DNA of 64,000 bases from SZUA-430 sp964638635 (GCA_964638635.1 CAZXAQ010000012.1:5914-69913); one strand, 5' to 3'; positions 16,769 to 26,317 are shown, numbered from the stretch's first letter. The notes: generated by a model from the letters alone, not told the origin. Program-made: numbers and translations.

Positions 16769-19105
16769 ATGACGACGTTGCGCCGTCTTGCGTTGCTGGC
16801 TGTTGGTGCAAGCGCGCTGCCGTTTGTCGCGACCGCCGAGCCGCTGCCGTTGGTTTACGGCGTCGCGGAACGTCAGACGGCCGAAGCGGAAGACGGCGTT
16901 TGGTTTGTGGCCGAGAGTCAGGCCGGACAGGTGACGCCTTCGGCCGTGCGCCGGCGCCGGCCGCCGCCGCCTCCCCCGCCGCCGCCACCTCCACCGCCGC
17001 CGCCGGGTGGTTCGCGGATCATCGTCGGTATCGTGGATACCGGCGTCGATCTCGATCATCCGGAGTTCGCCGGGCGCATCCTCAGTGGCACTTGCTTCGG
17101 CGGCGCGACCGTCTGTTCGGGGGCGGCGGCTCTCGGCGACGACAATCACGGGCACGGCACGCATGTGGCCGGCATCGTTGCGGCGGCCGCGAACGGCATC
17201 GGCAACACGGGTGTCGCGCCCGAGGCCGCGATCTTGCCGGTGAAAGTTCTGTCGGCGAGCGGCAGCGGCAGCGATTTCAGCGTCGCAAGCGGCATTACCT
17301 ATGCGGCGTCGCGCGGCGCGCGCGTCATCAACATGAGCCTCGGCGGGTCGTCGCCATCGAGCGTGTATTTGGCGCCGCTGAGCCAAGCGGCTGCGACCGC
17401 GGTGATCGTCGCTGCGGCCGGCAACGACGGCAACGCGCTGGCGCCAGGGTATCCGGCCGCTTACGCGACGCAAGCCGGAATCGTGGGCAGCATGATCATT
17501 GTGGGGTCGGTCGGGCCCACGAACGTCATCTCGTCGTTTTCGCAAACGCCCGGCAACGGCGGGTGCGTCGTCTCCGGCGGCAAAACAACGTGCTTCAAAG
17601 ACGTGTTCTTGGTGGCGCCGGGGCAAAGCATCCTCTCTGCGTATCCCGGCGGCGGCTACGCCTACATGTCGGGTACGTCGATGGCGACGCCTCATGTGTC
17701 AGGCGTTGCGGCGCGCGTGTTTGCGGCGTCGCCCTATCTGACGCCGCAGCAGGTGGTGAGCATTCTGCTGCAGTCGGCCACCGATTTGGGCGCACCGGGA
17801 ACGGACGCCATCTACGGGCGCGGGCTCGTGAACCTGCAGGCGGCGCTTGCGCCGATTGGTGCGCAGTCGATCGCAACATCGGGTGCGACGACGGCAGCTT
17901 ATGCGGGCACCGGTAATGTGGGTACGGCGGGCTTTTCCGGTGTGCTCGGCTTCGGCCTTGGGACGTCGACGGTTGCGAAGAATGCCGTGTTCTTCGATTC
18001 CTTCGGCCGCGATTATCGCACCGATTTGACGGCGGCCGTCGGAAGCGCGGCGCTGAGCCTTGAGGGTTTCGTCACGCAAGGGACCGGCTTGTGGCGAAGC
18101 GTCGCCTTCGCCAGCGACGGCTTCAGCGCGTCGGGCTTCGTCTCGGATGGCGCGAGGAACGCGGTTCTGGGCGAGGCACGCGACGGCGCGTTCAGCGATG
18201 TCGTCGTGCGGGCGAGGCTTGGCGAGGATGCGACGCTGATCCTAGGCCACAACGCGGCGCCGCAGGGACAGTTAAGCGCGCTCGATCTGGCCGCGAGCGA
18301 GGCCTATGACGGCTTGTTCCTTTCGGCATCGGCGTTGAACTCGCCGTTCATGGCCTTGACCGAGGATGCAACGTTCCTCGGCGCGGGCGTTGCATTGAGC
18401 GACACGCTGGCCCTCACGTTTGCGCATGCGCGCACAGAAGAGCATGTGGCGGTCGAGGACGCCTTCGCTCCGGCGCAGGATCAGTCGCATGTGCGGTCGG
18501 CGGCGAACACGATCGCGGCGATGAGCTGGCGGTTTGCGCCGTGGGGTGTGGCCGGCGTCAACGTCGCGCGAACCGGCGAAGCGAACAGCCTGCTCGGCAG
18601 CCAGGAGTCCGGCGCGCTGACGTTGACCGCGGATGCGGCGACGATATCGGCCGGGTTCGGTGTGCGCATGAATCTGGGCGACGACTGGGTTGCGTCGGCG
18701 TCATGGTCGCGCGGATCGACGGAAGCGACGCCGGTCGCGAATGGGCTCGTGCAGAGCTTCTCCGGAATCGAGGCCCAAGCCTACGGCGTGGCGCTTGCGA
18801 AGCGCGGGGTGTTCGGCGCAGTGGATTCGCTGGGGCTAGCGGTTTCGCGGCCGCTGCAGATCACGTCCGGCACGGCTGTCGTGACCGCGTCGACGGGCGT
18901 CACCGAGGCGCGCGACATCGTCTACACGACGGAGGTCTTGAACCTCGCCAGTCCGACGCCGGAAACCGACGTCGAACTCGGCTACAGCGCGCAGGTCGGC
19001 GACGGGCTTTCGCTGCAAGCGAGCGCGATGTACCAGCAGAACGCCGGCGGCGTTCAGGGCGACAACGCCGTCGCCGCGTTCGTGACGCTGAAAGGGTCGT
19101 GGTAG
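16769..19105 (+). CDS. Subtilisin-like (S8) serine protease autotransporter
   Basis: 778 residues. Signal peptide (1-23), an Arg-rich then 15-Pro linker (about 61-79), an S8 protease domain with the triad D90 (IVDTGVD), H129 (HGHGTHVAG) and S304 (SGTSMATPHVSG), and oxyanion Asn N219 (AAGND). The last roughly 300 residues form an outer-membrane beta-barrel ending in Trp (FVTLKGSW). Autotransported S8 proteases are exposed or released at the cell surface. Two Cys pairs in the protease domain may form disulfides. Single gene with its own promoter. Confidence 0.92.
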   Translation: MTTLRRLALLAVGASALPFVATAEPLPLVYGVAERQTAEAEDGVWFVAESQAGQVTPSAVRRRRPPPPPPPPPPPPPPPGGSRIIVGIVDTGVDLDHPEFAGRILSGTCFGGATVCSGAAALGDDNHGHGTHVAGIVAAAANGIGNTGVAPEAAILPVKVLSASGSGSDFSVASGITYAASRGARVINMSLGGSSPSSVYLAPLSQAAATAVIVAAAGNDGNALAPGYPAAYATQAGIVGSMIIVGSVGPTNVISSFSQTPGNGGCVVSGGKTTCFKDVFLVAPGQSILSAYPGGGYAYMSGTSMATPHVSGVAARVFAASPYLTPQQVVSILLQSATDLGAPGTDAIYGRGLVNLQAALAPIGAQSIATSGATTAAYAGTGNVGTAGFSGVLGFGLGTSTVAKNAVFFDSFGRDYRTDLTAAVGSAALSLEGFVTQGTGLWRSVAFASDGFSASGFVSDGARNAVLGEARDGAFSDVVVRARLGEDATLILGHNAAPQGQLSALDLAASEAYDGLFLSASALNSPFMALTEDATFLGAGVALSDTLALTFAHARTEEHVAVEDAFAPAQDQSHVRSAANTIAAMSWRFAPWGVAGVNVARTGEANSLLGSQESGALTLTADAATISAGFGVRMNLGDDWVASASWSRGSTEATPVANGLVQSFSGIEAQAYGVALAKRGVFGAVDSLGLAVSRPLQITSGTAVVTASTGVTEARDIVYTTEVLNLASPTPETDVELGYSAQVGDGLSLQASAMYQQNAGGVQGDNAVAAFVTLKGSW

Positions 19106-19114
19106 GCGCTTAGC

Positions 19115-20335
19115 TCAAGCCGCGGTCGAGACGCGGGCGAGGGCGCACTGCGACCAGATTTCGGAGAGGGCCGTCACCAGCTTGTCGATGTCGGCGTCCG
19201 AATGCAGCGGCGAGGGCGTGAAGCGCAGGCGCTCCGTCCCCTTGGCCACGGTCGGGTAGTTGATCGGCTGCACATAGATGCCGTGATTGTCGAGCAGCCA
19301 GTCGCTGATCAGCTTGCACTTCTTCGGGTTGCCGACCATCACCGGGATGATGTGGCTGGGGTTGTCGATCATCGGGATGCCGATCGCGCGCAGGCGGTGG
19401 CGCACTTTGGCGACGCGTTCGCGCTGACGTTCGCGCTCGACTTGGCTCGTCTTCAAATGCTTGACGCTGGCGCAGGCGCCGGCCGCGATCGCGGGCGGCA
19501 GCGCGGTCGTGAAGATGAAGCCGGAGGCGAAGCTGCGCACGAAGTCGCAGAGCGCAGCCGAGGCTGCGATGTAGCCGCCGACGACGCCGAACGCTTTGCC
19601 GAGCGTGCCTTCGACCACGGTGATGCGGTGCATCAGGCCGTCGCGTTCGGCGACGCCGCCGCCGCGCGGGCCGTAGAGGCCGACGGCGTGGACTTCGTCG
19701 AGATAGGTCATGGCGCCGTAGCGGTCGGCCACGTCGCAGATTTCTTTGATCGGGGCGATGTCGCCGTCCATCGAATAGACGGATTCGAAGGCGACCAGTT
19801 TCGGACGGTCCGGGGCGATGGCGGCGAGCTTGCGCTCAAGATCCTGAGGGTCGTTGTGCTTGAAGACGACGCATTCGGCGCGGCTGTGGCGGATGCCTTC
19901 GATCATCGAGGCATGGTTGCCGGCGTCCGACAGCACGACGCAGTTCGGCAGTTTGGCGGCCAGCGTCGACAGCGTCGCCCAGTTCGCGACGTAGCCCGAG
20001 GTGAAGAGCAGCGCCGCCTCTTTGCCGTGCAGGTCGGCGAGTTCGCGTTCCAGCATGACGTGGGCGTGGGTGGTGCCGGAGATGTTGCGCGTGCCGCCGG
20101 CGCCTGCTCCGCTCAAGTCCAGCATCTCGTGCATCGCTTTGAGAACGAGCGGGCTTTGGCCCATGCCGAGATAATCGTTGGAGCACCAGACGGTGACGTT
20201 GCCGGTTTGGTCGCCGGTGTAGCGGGTGGCGGCGGGGAAGGCGCCGGCGCGGCGTTCAAGCTCCGCGAAGATGCGATAGCGGCCTTCTTCTTTGAGGCCT
20301 TCAAGCTGCGTCTTGAAGAAGTTCTCGTAGTCCAT
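19115..20335 (-). CDS. hemA: 5-aminolevulinate synthase
   Basis: Condenses glycine and succinyl-CoA to 5-aminolevulinate, the alphaproteobacterial entry to haem. 406 residues from ATG 20335 (MDYENFFKTQLEGLK, the canonical N-terminus); a TTG five codons earlier is less likely. Motifs: NDYLGMG, the glycine loop SGAGAGGTRNISGT, HNDPQDLE, TYLDEVHAVGLYG, and PLP-binding Lys in VEGTLGKAFGVVGG. It is convergent with the autotransporter and separated from it by nine bases. Confidence 0.96.
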   Translation of the reverse strand: MDYENFFKTQLEGLKEEGRYRIFAELERRAGAFPAATRYTGDQTGNVTVWCSNDYLGMGQSPLVLKAMHEMLDLSGAGAGGTRNISGTTHAHVMLERELADLHGKEAALLFTSGYVANWATLSTLAAKLPNCVVLSDAGNHASMIEGIRHSRAECVVFKHNDPQDLERKLAAIAPDRPKLVAFESVYSMDGDIAPIKEICDVADRYGAMTYLDEVHAVGLYGPRGGGVAERDGLMHRITVVEGTLGKAFGVVGGYIAASAALCDFVRSFASGFIFTTALPPAIAAGACASVKHLKTSQVERERQRERVAKVRHRLRAIGIPMIDNPSHIIPVMVGNPKKCKLISDWLLDNHGIYVQPINYPTVAKGTERLRFTPSPLHSDADIDKLVTALSEIWSQCALARVSTAA

Positions 20336-20477
20336 CTCGCCCTCGTCCAAGCGCGCTGATTATCCGGTTCGCCGACTGCCCGTCCTGCGGCATGATGCGC
20401 CGCGGCGGCGATATTCAACAATGCGCCACATCAAGGCAAGGACCGTACGATTTTCGGGAGGTTTCGGGGGCGAATCG

Positions 20478-22538
20478 TTACCAGGTTGAGCGGAGGCCGA
20501 CGGTCACGCCGCGGTCCTCACCCGGGAAATAGCGGTCGTTGCCGAAGGCGAAATCGGCGCGCTCGGCGTAGTCGGTGTTCGTGAGGTTGCGCAGGGCGGC
20601 GAAGAGCGTCAGCTGCTCGGTCACGGCGGCCTCGCCGCGCAGGTTCAACACATCGTGACCGGGATAGCGGGCGGTGTTCTCCGCGTTGGTGAAGTACTCG
20701 CCCATGTGCACCCATTCGAGTTCGAGGGACGCGTCCTCGACCGGGCGCCAACTGGCGCGCGCGTTCCATATCCAACGCGGGGCGGTGTCGACATCGTCGC
20801 CACTCGTGATGTTTTCGCCGGCGCGCGTAACGGTGTCGTTGAAGCGGTAGGTGTGGCGCGCGTAGGTGATCCAGCCCGCGAGGTTGAACTCCTCGCCGAC
20901 AGGCACGTCCGCGCTAAGTTCAATACCTTGGTGCCTTGTGCGGCCGCCGGTGACGGTGAAGCCGTCGGCGTTGCGGAACGACGTGTCGCGCTTGTCCATG
21001 TGGTAGAGCGCAAGTTCGACCTCGGCGGGGCCGACCATGCCGCGCCAACCAGCTTCAATGGAGTCGATCGTTTCGGTCTTTTGGCCGCCCGGGGTCTGCA
21101 GCGTTTGCAGCGAATAGAGGTCGGTGATTTGGGGCGGACGGGCGCCTCGGGCCAGGTTCAGGAACAGCATCTGATCCGGCTGCACCTGCCAGGTCACGCC
21201 GACTTTCGGCGTGACAGCGGCAAACTCGTCGGTGCGGTCGGCGGGGCGGCGGAAGCGGCCGAAGTCGCTGGTGGGTGCGCGATTGTCGTAGTCGTAGCGC
21301 ACGCGCTCGCCGCGGAGGCCTGCGGTCAAGTTCCAATCGGGGGCGAAATGCCAGTTCACTTGGGCGAACGCCGCGAGCGCCCTCATGTCGACGCGATAGT
21401 CGTAGTGCAGGCCTTGCAGGTAGCCGCCGGGCTGATTGGGGCGCGATTGGAATTCGCGCAGGCGGCCATCGGTCAGGTCGATGTCGGTGCCGACGATGAC
21501 GGAGAGATCGCTTGTCGCGTCCCAATAGTAGGCCGCCTGAACGCCGCCGCCGGTTTGGCCGCTGCTTTCGAGCGCGCGGGAAGGGAAGAACGAGAGCAGC
21601 AGTTCGGCGTCGATCCAGCGCGCGTAGGGCGTGATGCGAAGCTCGCCACGGCCCAGCGGCCCCGAAAGCGTTGCTTGCGCACGGGCCAGTTGCTGGTCGC
21701 GGAACGCTTCCGGCGTGAGGTTCGAGCGCGCGATGACGTTCGACTTGTAGGCGTTCGGGCCTTGGATGAAGCCCGCGGTTTCTTGGTTCAGGTTTTGGAA
21801 CACGAAACGCGACTGCAGTTTCCATTCGCCGAAACGGCTGTCCCAACCGACGAGCGCGTGCTGCTGATCGAGGCCGGAGGCTGCGCGCCAGCCGTCTTCG
21901 TGCAGCAGGGAGAGACCGACGAAGGCGAGGTTGGTGTCCGGCGTTTCTCCGTCGCGTGTGCCGACGGCCATTGAAGCCGCGCCCGACACGCGGCCGAACG
22001 AACCGGCGCTCGCCTGCACCTCTCCGCTGACGCCGTCGCGCGCACCTGGCCGGGTCGTGATCACGTTGACGATGCCGTGTACGGCGTTGGAGCCGTAGAG
22101 CGCGCTGCCGGGGCCGCGCACGACTTCGACGCGTTCGGCGAAGTCGAGGCTGGTCTCGAAGAGTTGGTTGACGTTGCCGAAGCCCGGCGCGCGGACCGGC
22201 ACACCGTCTTCGAGCACCAGAAACGAGCCGGCGCTCTGGCCGCCATTCAGCACCGGCGAGCGAATGGCGGGCAAGTTCTCGACGCCGTTGTTGCGGTGGA
22301 TGGCGACGCCCGGCAGGCGGTTCAACGCTTCGGATGCGACTTGCGGGTCGAGGCGGCGCAGTTCGTCGCCGCTCATCGTCGCCGTGTTGCCTGCGAGCGT
22401 GTTGAGGCCTTGCGGACGGCGCTGCGCGGTCACGACGACTTTCTGCACGGCTTCGTCCGCTGAGGCAACGAGGGGGGTCCCCAGAGTCACAGCGATCGGT
22501 AGCGCTAGCAGCAAGCCTTTCAGCATAGTGTCGGGCAT
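20478..22538 (-). CDS. TonB-dependent outer-membrane receptor
   Basis: 686 residues: signal peptide (to about 27), TonB-box-like VQKVVVTAQRR, plug domain with VEVVRGPGSALYG and HGIVNVITTRP, and a 22-strand barrel ending RGVTVGLRSTW with terminal Trp. It imports a siderophore, vitamin or other ligand using TonB energy. No transporter, riboswitch or regulator gene is adjacent, so the ligand cannot be told. The alternative ATG four codons in (MLKGLLLALP) gives an equally good signal peptide. Confidence 0.92.
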   Translation of the reverse strand: MPDTMLKGLLLALPIAVTLGTPLVASADEAVQKVVVTAQRRPQGLNTLAGNTATMSGDELRRLDPQVASEALNRLPGVAIHRNNGVENLPAIRSPVLNGGQSAGSFLVLEDGVPVRAPGFGNVNQLFETSLDFAERVEVVRGPGSALYGSNAVHGIVNVITTRPGARDGVSGEVQASAGSFGRVSGAASMAVGTRDGETPDTNLAFVGLSLLHEDGWRAASGLDQQHALVGWDSRFGEWKLQSRFVFQNLNQETAGFIQGPNAYKSNVIARSNLTPEAFRDQQLARAQATLSGPLGRGELRITPYARWIDAELLLSFFPSRALESSGQTGGGVQAAYYWDATSDLSVIVGTDIDLTDGRLREFQSRPNQPGGYLQGLHYDYRVDMRALAAFAQVNWHFAPDWNLTAGLRGERVRYDYDNRAPTSDFGRFRRPADRTDEFAAVTPKVGVTWQVQPDQMLFLNLARGARPPQITDLYSLQTLQTPGGQKTETIDSIEAGWRGMVGPAEVELALYHMDKRDTSFRNADGFTVTGGRTRHQGIELSADVPVGEEFNLAGWITYARHTYRFNDTVTRAGENITSGDDVDTAPRWIWNARASWRPVEDASLELEWVHMGEYFTNAENTARYPGHDVLNLRGEAAVTEQLTLFAALRNLTNTDYAERADFAFGNDRYFPGEDRGVTVGLRSTW

Positions 22539-22816
22539 CGCCTAGATTGGGCCGGCATCTCACTCGACGGCAATCGGCAAATTCGACACGGCGCGGGCGC
22601 GCAGGAAGGGGCGGGTTGCCTTTGCGGGAGGCCGGAAAGCTTGAGGTTCGGGACTTTCTCGATCGGCGCGGGAATGAGGTTGGCTGCATCGTCTGCAGGC
22701 AGCTTGGCGCGACGTATCTCTTTGAGGAATTGTAACCCTGCCATCGAAGCCGATGCGCCGCCTCAGCGGGCTTTCGCTTTGTGACGAGGTTTCAGCAGGC
22801 TGCAGCACCAGGTGAA

Positions 22817-22893
22817 TGGTACAGTTGGGTGGGCTCGAACCACCGACCTCCGGATCCACAATCCGGCGCTCTAACCAACTGAGCTACAACTGC
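22817..22893 (-). tRNA. tRNA-His (GUG)
   Basis: Cloverleaf of 77 nt including encoded CCA. The anticodon loop TTGTGGA gives GUG; T arm GGTTCGAGCC. The acceptor stem pairs GCAGTTG with CAACTGT, leaving discriminator A73 before CCA. There is no C73 to pair with a G-1, so it belongs to the divergent alphaproteobacterial tRNA-His type. Confidence 0.95.
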
Positions 22894-23085
22894 ACACCAG
22901 GGCGCACGCCGCTCGTTTCGAGCGGGTGCGGAAATTAGTGCGGGGCATTTTCGATTGCAAGTTTGGCAGGAAAGTGTCGCGCGCGTGCAGTTTTTGGGCC
23001 TTGCGCGTGCGCCGAACGGGGCCGCGCGCGCCCCCGTGTCCTTCGTGCACCGTCCTTGCGCGTAAACGAACGCTTAACCGGCGGC

Positions 23086-23100
23086 TTAACCCCGCCTTAA
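23086..23100 (+). promoter_or_regulatory. CtrA-like box (TTAA-N7-TTAA)
   Basis: TTAACCCCGCCTTAA is a full TTAA-N7-TTAA match, preceded eight bases earlier by another TTAA. It lies 69 bp upstream of the outer-membrane protein start. Confidence 0.45.
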
Positions 23101-23169
23101 GCACGCGACCTCAAAGTGAACAACGAATTAATCAGAACGAATTCTTCGTTCGCGAAGGGGAACACATCG

Positions 23170-23904
23170 ATGCGTCTTACTCTCACTTCGGCGGTGCTCG
23201 CGCTCGGCGTGGCGGCCGCCATTCAGCCGGCAGCTGCCGCCGGCAACAACATCTACGGCACGGCCTATGTGGGCTTGCGCGGCTCGTACGTCTGGACCGA
23301 CGATGGCCAGACGCGCAGCGATCCGACCCCGCTCACCGGTGGTCTCTACGATTTTGATGAAGCCTACGACGACGGCTATGCAGCGGGCTTGGAGATCGGT
23401 TGGGTCGTCGCCAACGATTTTCGCATCAGCGTCGAAGGCGAGTACCGCCACGCCGATATCGGCGATGTGACGATCGTACGCGACGACACGCCGGTGCCCG
23501 TGTTGCCTGCACTGCCACCGCCGCCGTATCCGATCGGAACCGTCGTCGATGCGGGCGGCGATGCAGAGATGGGGACCGCGATGGTCAACCTGTTCTACGA
23601 CTTCAACATGCTCGATCCGTCGTTCGTGCCGTATATCGGTGCCGGGTTGGGCGCCGCCTATATCGACTACGCGATCACCGACCCGAATTTCTCGACCACA
23701 TTCCAGGGCGAGGATACGACCTGGGTGTTCTCTTATCAGCTCATGGCAGGCGTCGCGTTTCCGATCGGCGACGGCATGTCGATGTCGCTCGGCTACAAAT
23801 ACTTCCGGACCGAGGACTTCACCTACGTCAACAGTTTCGGCGAGGACATGCAGACCCAGATCATCCAGCACAGTGTGGACGTGGGGTTGCAGTTCCACCT
23901 TTAA
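23170..23904 (+). CDS. Outer-membrane beta-barrel protein (Omp25/OmpA-barrel type)
   Basis: 244 residues. A signal peptide (LTSAVLALGVAAAIQPAAAA) precedes an eight-stranded-barrel pattern of alternating strands, with FVPYIGAGLGAAYIDY and LMAGVAFPIGDGMSMSLGYKY, ending in HSVDVGLQFHL. A Pro-rich loop (VLPALPPPPYP) sits between strands. Relatives are surface porin-like or lipid-A-associated proteins. ATG at 23170 has GAAGGGGAA upstream. A strong terminator follows the gene, and a CtrA-like box precedes it. Confidence 0.87.
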   Translation: MRLTLTSAVLALGVAAAIQPAAAAGNNIYGTAYVGLRGSYVWTDDGQTRSDPTPLTGGLYDFDEAYDDGYAAGLEIGWVVANDFRISVEGEYRHADIGDVTIVRDDTPVPVLPALPPPPYPIGTVVDAGGDAEMGTAMVNLFYDFNMLDPSFVPYIGAGLGAAYIDYAITDPNFSTTFQGEDTTWVFSYQLMAGVAFPIGDGMSMSLGYKYFRTEDFTYVNSFGEDMQTQIIQHSVDVGLQFHL

Positions 23905-23937
23905 CCGTTTCTTCCCCCGGGTAGGGGGCATCCTGCG

Positions 23938-23976
23938 AAGGCCGCCGGACCACACGCCGGCGGCCTTTGCGTTTTT
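23938..23976 (+). terminator. Rho-independent terminator
   Basis: Perfect 11-bp stem AAGGCCGCCGG / CCGGCGGCCTT with an eight-base loop, followed by TGCGTTTTT. It ends the outer-membrane protein transcript. Confidence 0.9.
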
Positions 23977-24004
23977 GGGGGTGAGAGGCTATCTGAGCGC
24001 CCCC

Positions 24005-24667
24005 ATGCCCGAGTACGACCTCGCTAAGACCTCCGGACGGCTGGCCGCGCTCGTCGACATGACGTTTCGCGATCACGCGTTTTTGCGCCTTTGGTGGCAG
24101 AACGCATATTGGATCTCGGACGAGATGATGCGGACGAACCAGCCGTGGCCGTTTCAGATTCGCAGCCGCGCGCGTCAAGGCATCAAGACGATCATCAATC
24201 TGCGCGGCGGGATCGGCACGAGCTTTCATCAGTTGGAGCGTGAGGCCTGCGCGCGGGCGGGGATCGCGCTTGAGAACTGGACCGTGACGTCGCGCGGGGC
24301 GCCGACGCTGGAGCAGGTGCGCGGGGCGAAGGACTTGTTCGAGCGGATCGCCTACCCTGCCCTGATGCACTGCAAGTCCGGCGCTGACCGAGCGGGGCTG
24401 ATGAGCGCGCTCTATCTGCACTTCCGCAAGGGCGAGCCGATCGACAAGGCGATCCGCATGCTGGGTCTGCGCTACGGGCATGTGCGGCAAGGGATGACCG
24501 GGATCATCGACCACTTCTTCGAACAGTACCTGGCGCTTGGCGCGCCGAAGGGGCTTTCGCTGATCGAATGGATGGAGCGCGACTACGATCCGGTGAAGCT
24601 GAAAGCCGAGTTCCGCGCCGGCTGGTGGGGGAACGTGCTGGTCGACAAGATTTTGAGGCGCGAGTGA
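24005..24667 (+). CDS. Protein tyrosine / dual-specificity phosphatase-like protein
   Basis: 220 residues. The active-site signature is HCKSGADRAGL (Cx5R), preceded by TIINLRGG, as in bacterial cysteine phosphatases of the DSP/inositol-phosphatase class. The protein is cytoplasmic with no signal. ATG at 24005 lies just after the terminator; sequence in frame before it is the shadow of the barrel gene. Its stop overlaps the ATG of the next gene by one base (TGATG), so the two are co-translated. The substrate may be a phosphoprotein, phosphoinositide or nucleotide. Confidence 0.85.
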   Translation: MPEYDLAKTSGRLAALVDMTFRDHAFLRLWWQNAYWISDEMMRTNQPWPFQIRSRARQGIKTIINLRGGIGTSFHQLEREACARAGIALENWTVTSRGAPTLEQVRGAKDLFERIAYPALMHCKSGADRAGLMSALYLHFRKGEPIDKAIRMLGLRYGHVRQGMTGIIDHFFEQYLALGAPKGLSLIEWMERDYDPVKLKAEFRAGWWGNVLVDKILRRE

Positions 24668-25566
24668 TGGAGGCACCCATCCGCACGGCGTTCGTGAACG
24701 CGAACGGGTTGACGTTCGAAGTCGATCAGTGCGGGTCGGGGCCGAAGTTCGCGCTACTGTTGCACGGGTTTCCGGAGTCGAAGTTTTCCTGGCGCTATCA
24801 AATGCCGCTGCTTGCCGATCTCGGCTACACAGTGTGGGCGCCGAACATGCGCGGCTATGGGAAGTCGTCGAAGCCGCCGGCGGTCGGCGACTATCACATC
24901 GATCATCTGGTCGCCGATGCAGCCGCATTGATCGACGCGGCGGGGGCAAAGGAGACCCTTCTTGTGGCGCACGATTGGGGCGCGGTCGTCGCGTGGAACT
25001 TCGCGATCCGCAAAATGCGGCCATTGTCGCGCCTCGTGATCATGAACGTGCCGCATCCGGCGTGCATGGCGCGCGAGCTTCGCACGTGGGCGCAGTTGAA
25101 GAAGTCTTGGTACATCTTCTTCTTTCAGCTGCCGTGGCTGCCGGAGCGAATGATGGCCGCGCGCGGGGCCGAGGCGATTGGGCGCGCGTTTAGCGACATG
25201 GCCGTCGACAAGAGCCGCTTTCCGGCGGCCGTTACCGACGAATTCCGGCGCAATGCACTTGAGCCGGGCGCGTTGACGGCGATGGTCAACTATTACCGCG
25301 CGGCCTTGCGCGCCGGCGGCAAGGTCATGGGTCCGGAGCCCGGCACCGTTGACGTTCCGACCTTGATGATTTGGGGCGAGGAAGATGCCGCGCTCGGCAA
25401 GGCGACGACCGTCGGTACCGAAGCTTACGTCAAAGACTTGACGCTGCGCTATCTACCGGGCGTTTCGCACTGGGTGCAGCAGGAGGCGCCGGAGAAAGTC
25501 AATGCCATGATGACGGCGTGGCTGAAAGGGGAGCCGGTGCCGCTTGAGGGCGAGATTTTGCGTTAG
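24667..25566 (+). CDS. Epoxide hydrolase-like alpha/beta hydrolase
   Basis: 299 residues. Alpha/beta-hydrolase fold with LLLHGFPESKFSWRYQ (HGFPES oxyanion segment), nucleophile Asp in VAHDWGAVVAW, acid-loop region around MIWGEEDAAL, and catalytic His in PGVSHWVQQEAP. An Asp nucleophile points to epoxide hydrolase or haloalkane/fluoroacetate dehalogenase rather than an esterase; HGFPES favours epoxide hydrolase. It is one-base coupled to the phosphatase gene and four-base convergent with the TetR gene. Confidence 0.85.
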   Translation: MEAPIRTAFVNANGLTFEVDQCGSGPKFALLLHGFPESKFSWRYQMPLLADLGYTVWAPNMRGYGKSSKPPAVGDYHIDHLVADAAALIDAAGAKETLLVAHDWGAVVAWNFAIRKMRPLSRLVIMNVPHPACMARELRTWAQLKKSWYIFFFQLPWLPERMMAARGAEAIGRAFSDMAVDKSRFPAAVTDEFRRNALEPGALTAMVNYYRAALRAGGKVMGPEPGTVDVPTLMIWGEEDAALGKATTVGTEAYVKDLTLRYLPGVSHWVQQEAPEKVNAMMTAWLKGEPVPLEGEILR

Positions 25567-26255
25567 ACCGTGGCCGCGAGGCCCGCAGCAATGAACGCCG
25601 CAAACTCGCGCCGGATCGTCTCAACCGGCGTGTCGGCCAATACTTGAACCATGGGCGTCACTGCCGGGAGCTTGCCGCCCTTCAACGTCGTGATCATCAT
25701 CAAGGTCTGTTGCGTGGCCGAGCGCATGAAGGCGATGCGCCATAGGCGCGTTCGATCATCGGCAAGCGACGGCAGCGCACGCTGCAGCAGCTTGTCGAAG
25801 CGTTCGAAGATGCGCATCTGACTTTCCGGCGGCTTCATGTCCTCGAAGCCCGGCTCCCACGCCAAGCGCGAAATGAAGCGGATGAAGTGCTTCCAATCGC
25901 GATCTTCCGACAGTGCAAGATTGACGATCGGGCCGATCATCGCGTCGACGATTTCAAGCGCCGTCGGTTCGCGGCCCTCGCGGGCGCACCGCGCTTCGAC
26001 CAAATTGAGCGCGATCGTGCGCTCGTGTTCCAGCGCGGCCGCGCGGCGTTCGAGCACTCTGTGAACGAGATTGTCTTTCGAGCCGAAGTGATAGTTCACG
26101 GCGGCGACGTTGACTTTCGCCTTTTCCGTGATGTCGCGGACGGAGGTTCCGGCGATGCCAGCCTCGGCGAACAATTCTTCGGCGGCGTCTAGGATACGAT
26201 TGATCGTGTCCGTGGCCGGCTGCGACTCGCGAAGCGACGGTTCTAACTTGACCAT
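25563..26255 (-). CDS. TetR/AcrR-family regulator
   Basis: 230 residues with an N-terminal HTH (ILDAAEELFAEAGIAGTSVRDI ... VNVAAVNYHFGSKDNLVHRV, read as two adjacent motifs) and a C-terminal ligand domain containing WKHFIRFISRLAWEPGFED. It is divergent from the MaoC hydratase gene, so it probably controls that gene and itself through the 112-bp region between them, where a six-base-arm palindrome and a 13-mer shared with the ccr promoter are found. The ligand may be an acyl-CoA, as for many regulators beside acyl-CoA enzymes. Confidence 0.88.
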   Translation of the reverse strand: MVKLEPSLRESQPATDTINRILDAAEELFAEAGIAGTSVRDITEKAKVNVAAVNYHFGSKDNLVHRVLERRAAALEHERTIALNLVEARCAREGREPTALEIVDAMIGPIVNLALSEDRDWKHFIRFISRLAWEPGFEDMKPPESQMRIFERFDKLLQRALPSLADDRTRLWRIAFMRSATQQTLMMITTLKGGKLPAVTPMVQVLADTPVETIRREFAAFIAAGLAATV

Positions 26256-26304
26256 ACGCGGGACAGCATAACCCGCCCCGGCCCGGCGACAAGCGATATC
26301 TCTC

Positions 26305-26317
26305 TATTGCAGTGCAC
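26305..26317. promoter_or_regulatory. 13-mer shared with the ccr promoter
   Basis: TATTGCAGTGCAC, containing the near-palindrome TGCA-G-TGCA, occurs here between the TetR and MaoC genes and again at 63652-63664 upstream of ccr. It is a candidate site for a regulator common to both. Confidence 0.4.

Noticed and set aside
16960..17005. CCG/CCT run as a simple repeat element
   Set aside because: It encodes the Pro linker of the autotransporter and needs no separate explanation.
20336..20477. FNR/FixK site upstream of hemA (TTGATGTGGCGCAT)
   Set aside because: Only one half-site matches; the second arm is too far from consensus.
22520..22744. 74-residue minus-strand reading frame between the TonB receptor and tRNA-His
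   Set aside because: The first 40 residues look protein-like, but the end overlaps the receptor gene, there is no clear ribosome site and no family match was recognised. An integrase remnant beside the tRNA was considered but no motif supports it.
22539..22816. Cobalamin riboswitch upstream of the TonB receptor
   Set aside because: The B12-box core and other conserved segments were not found.
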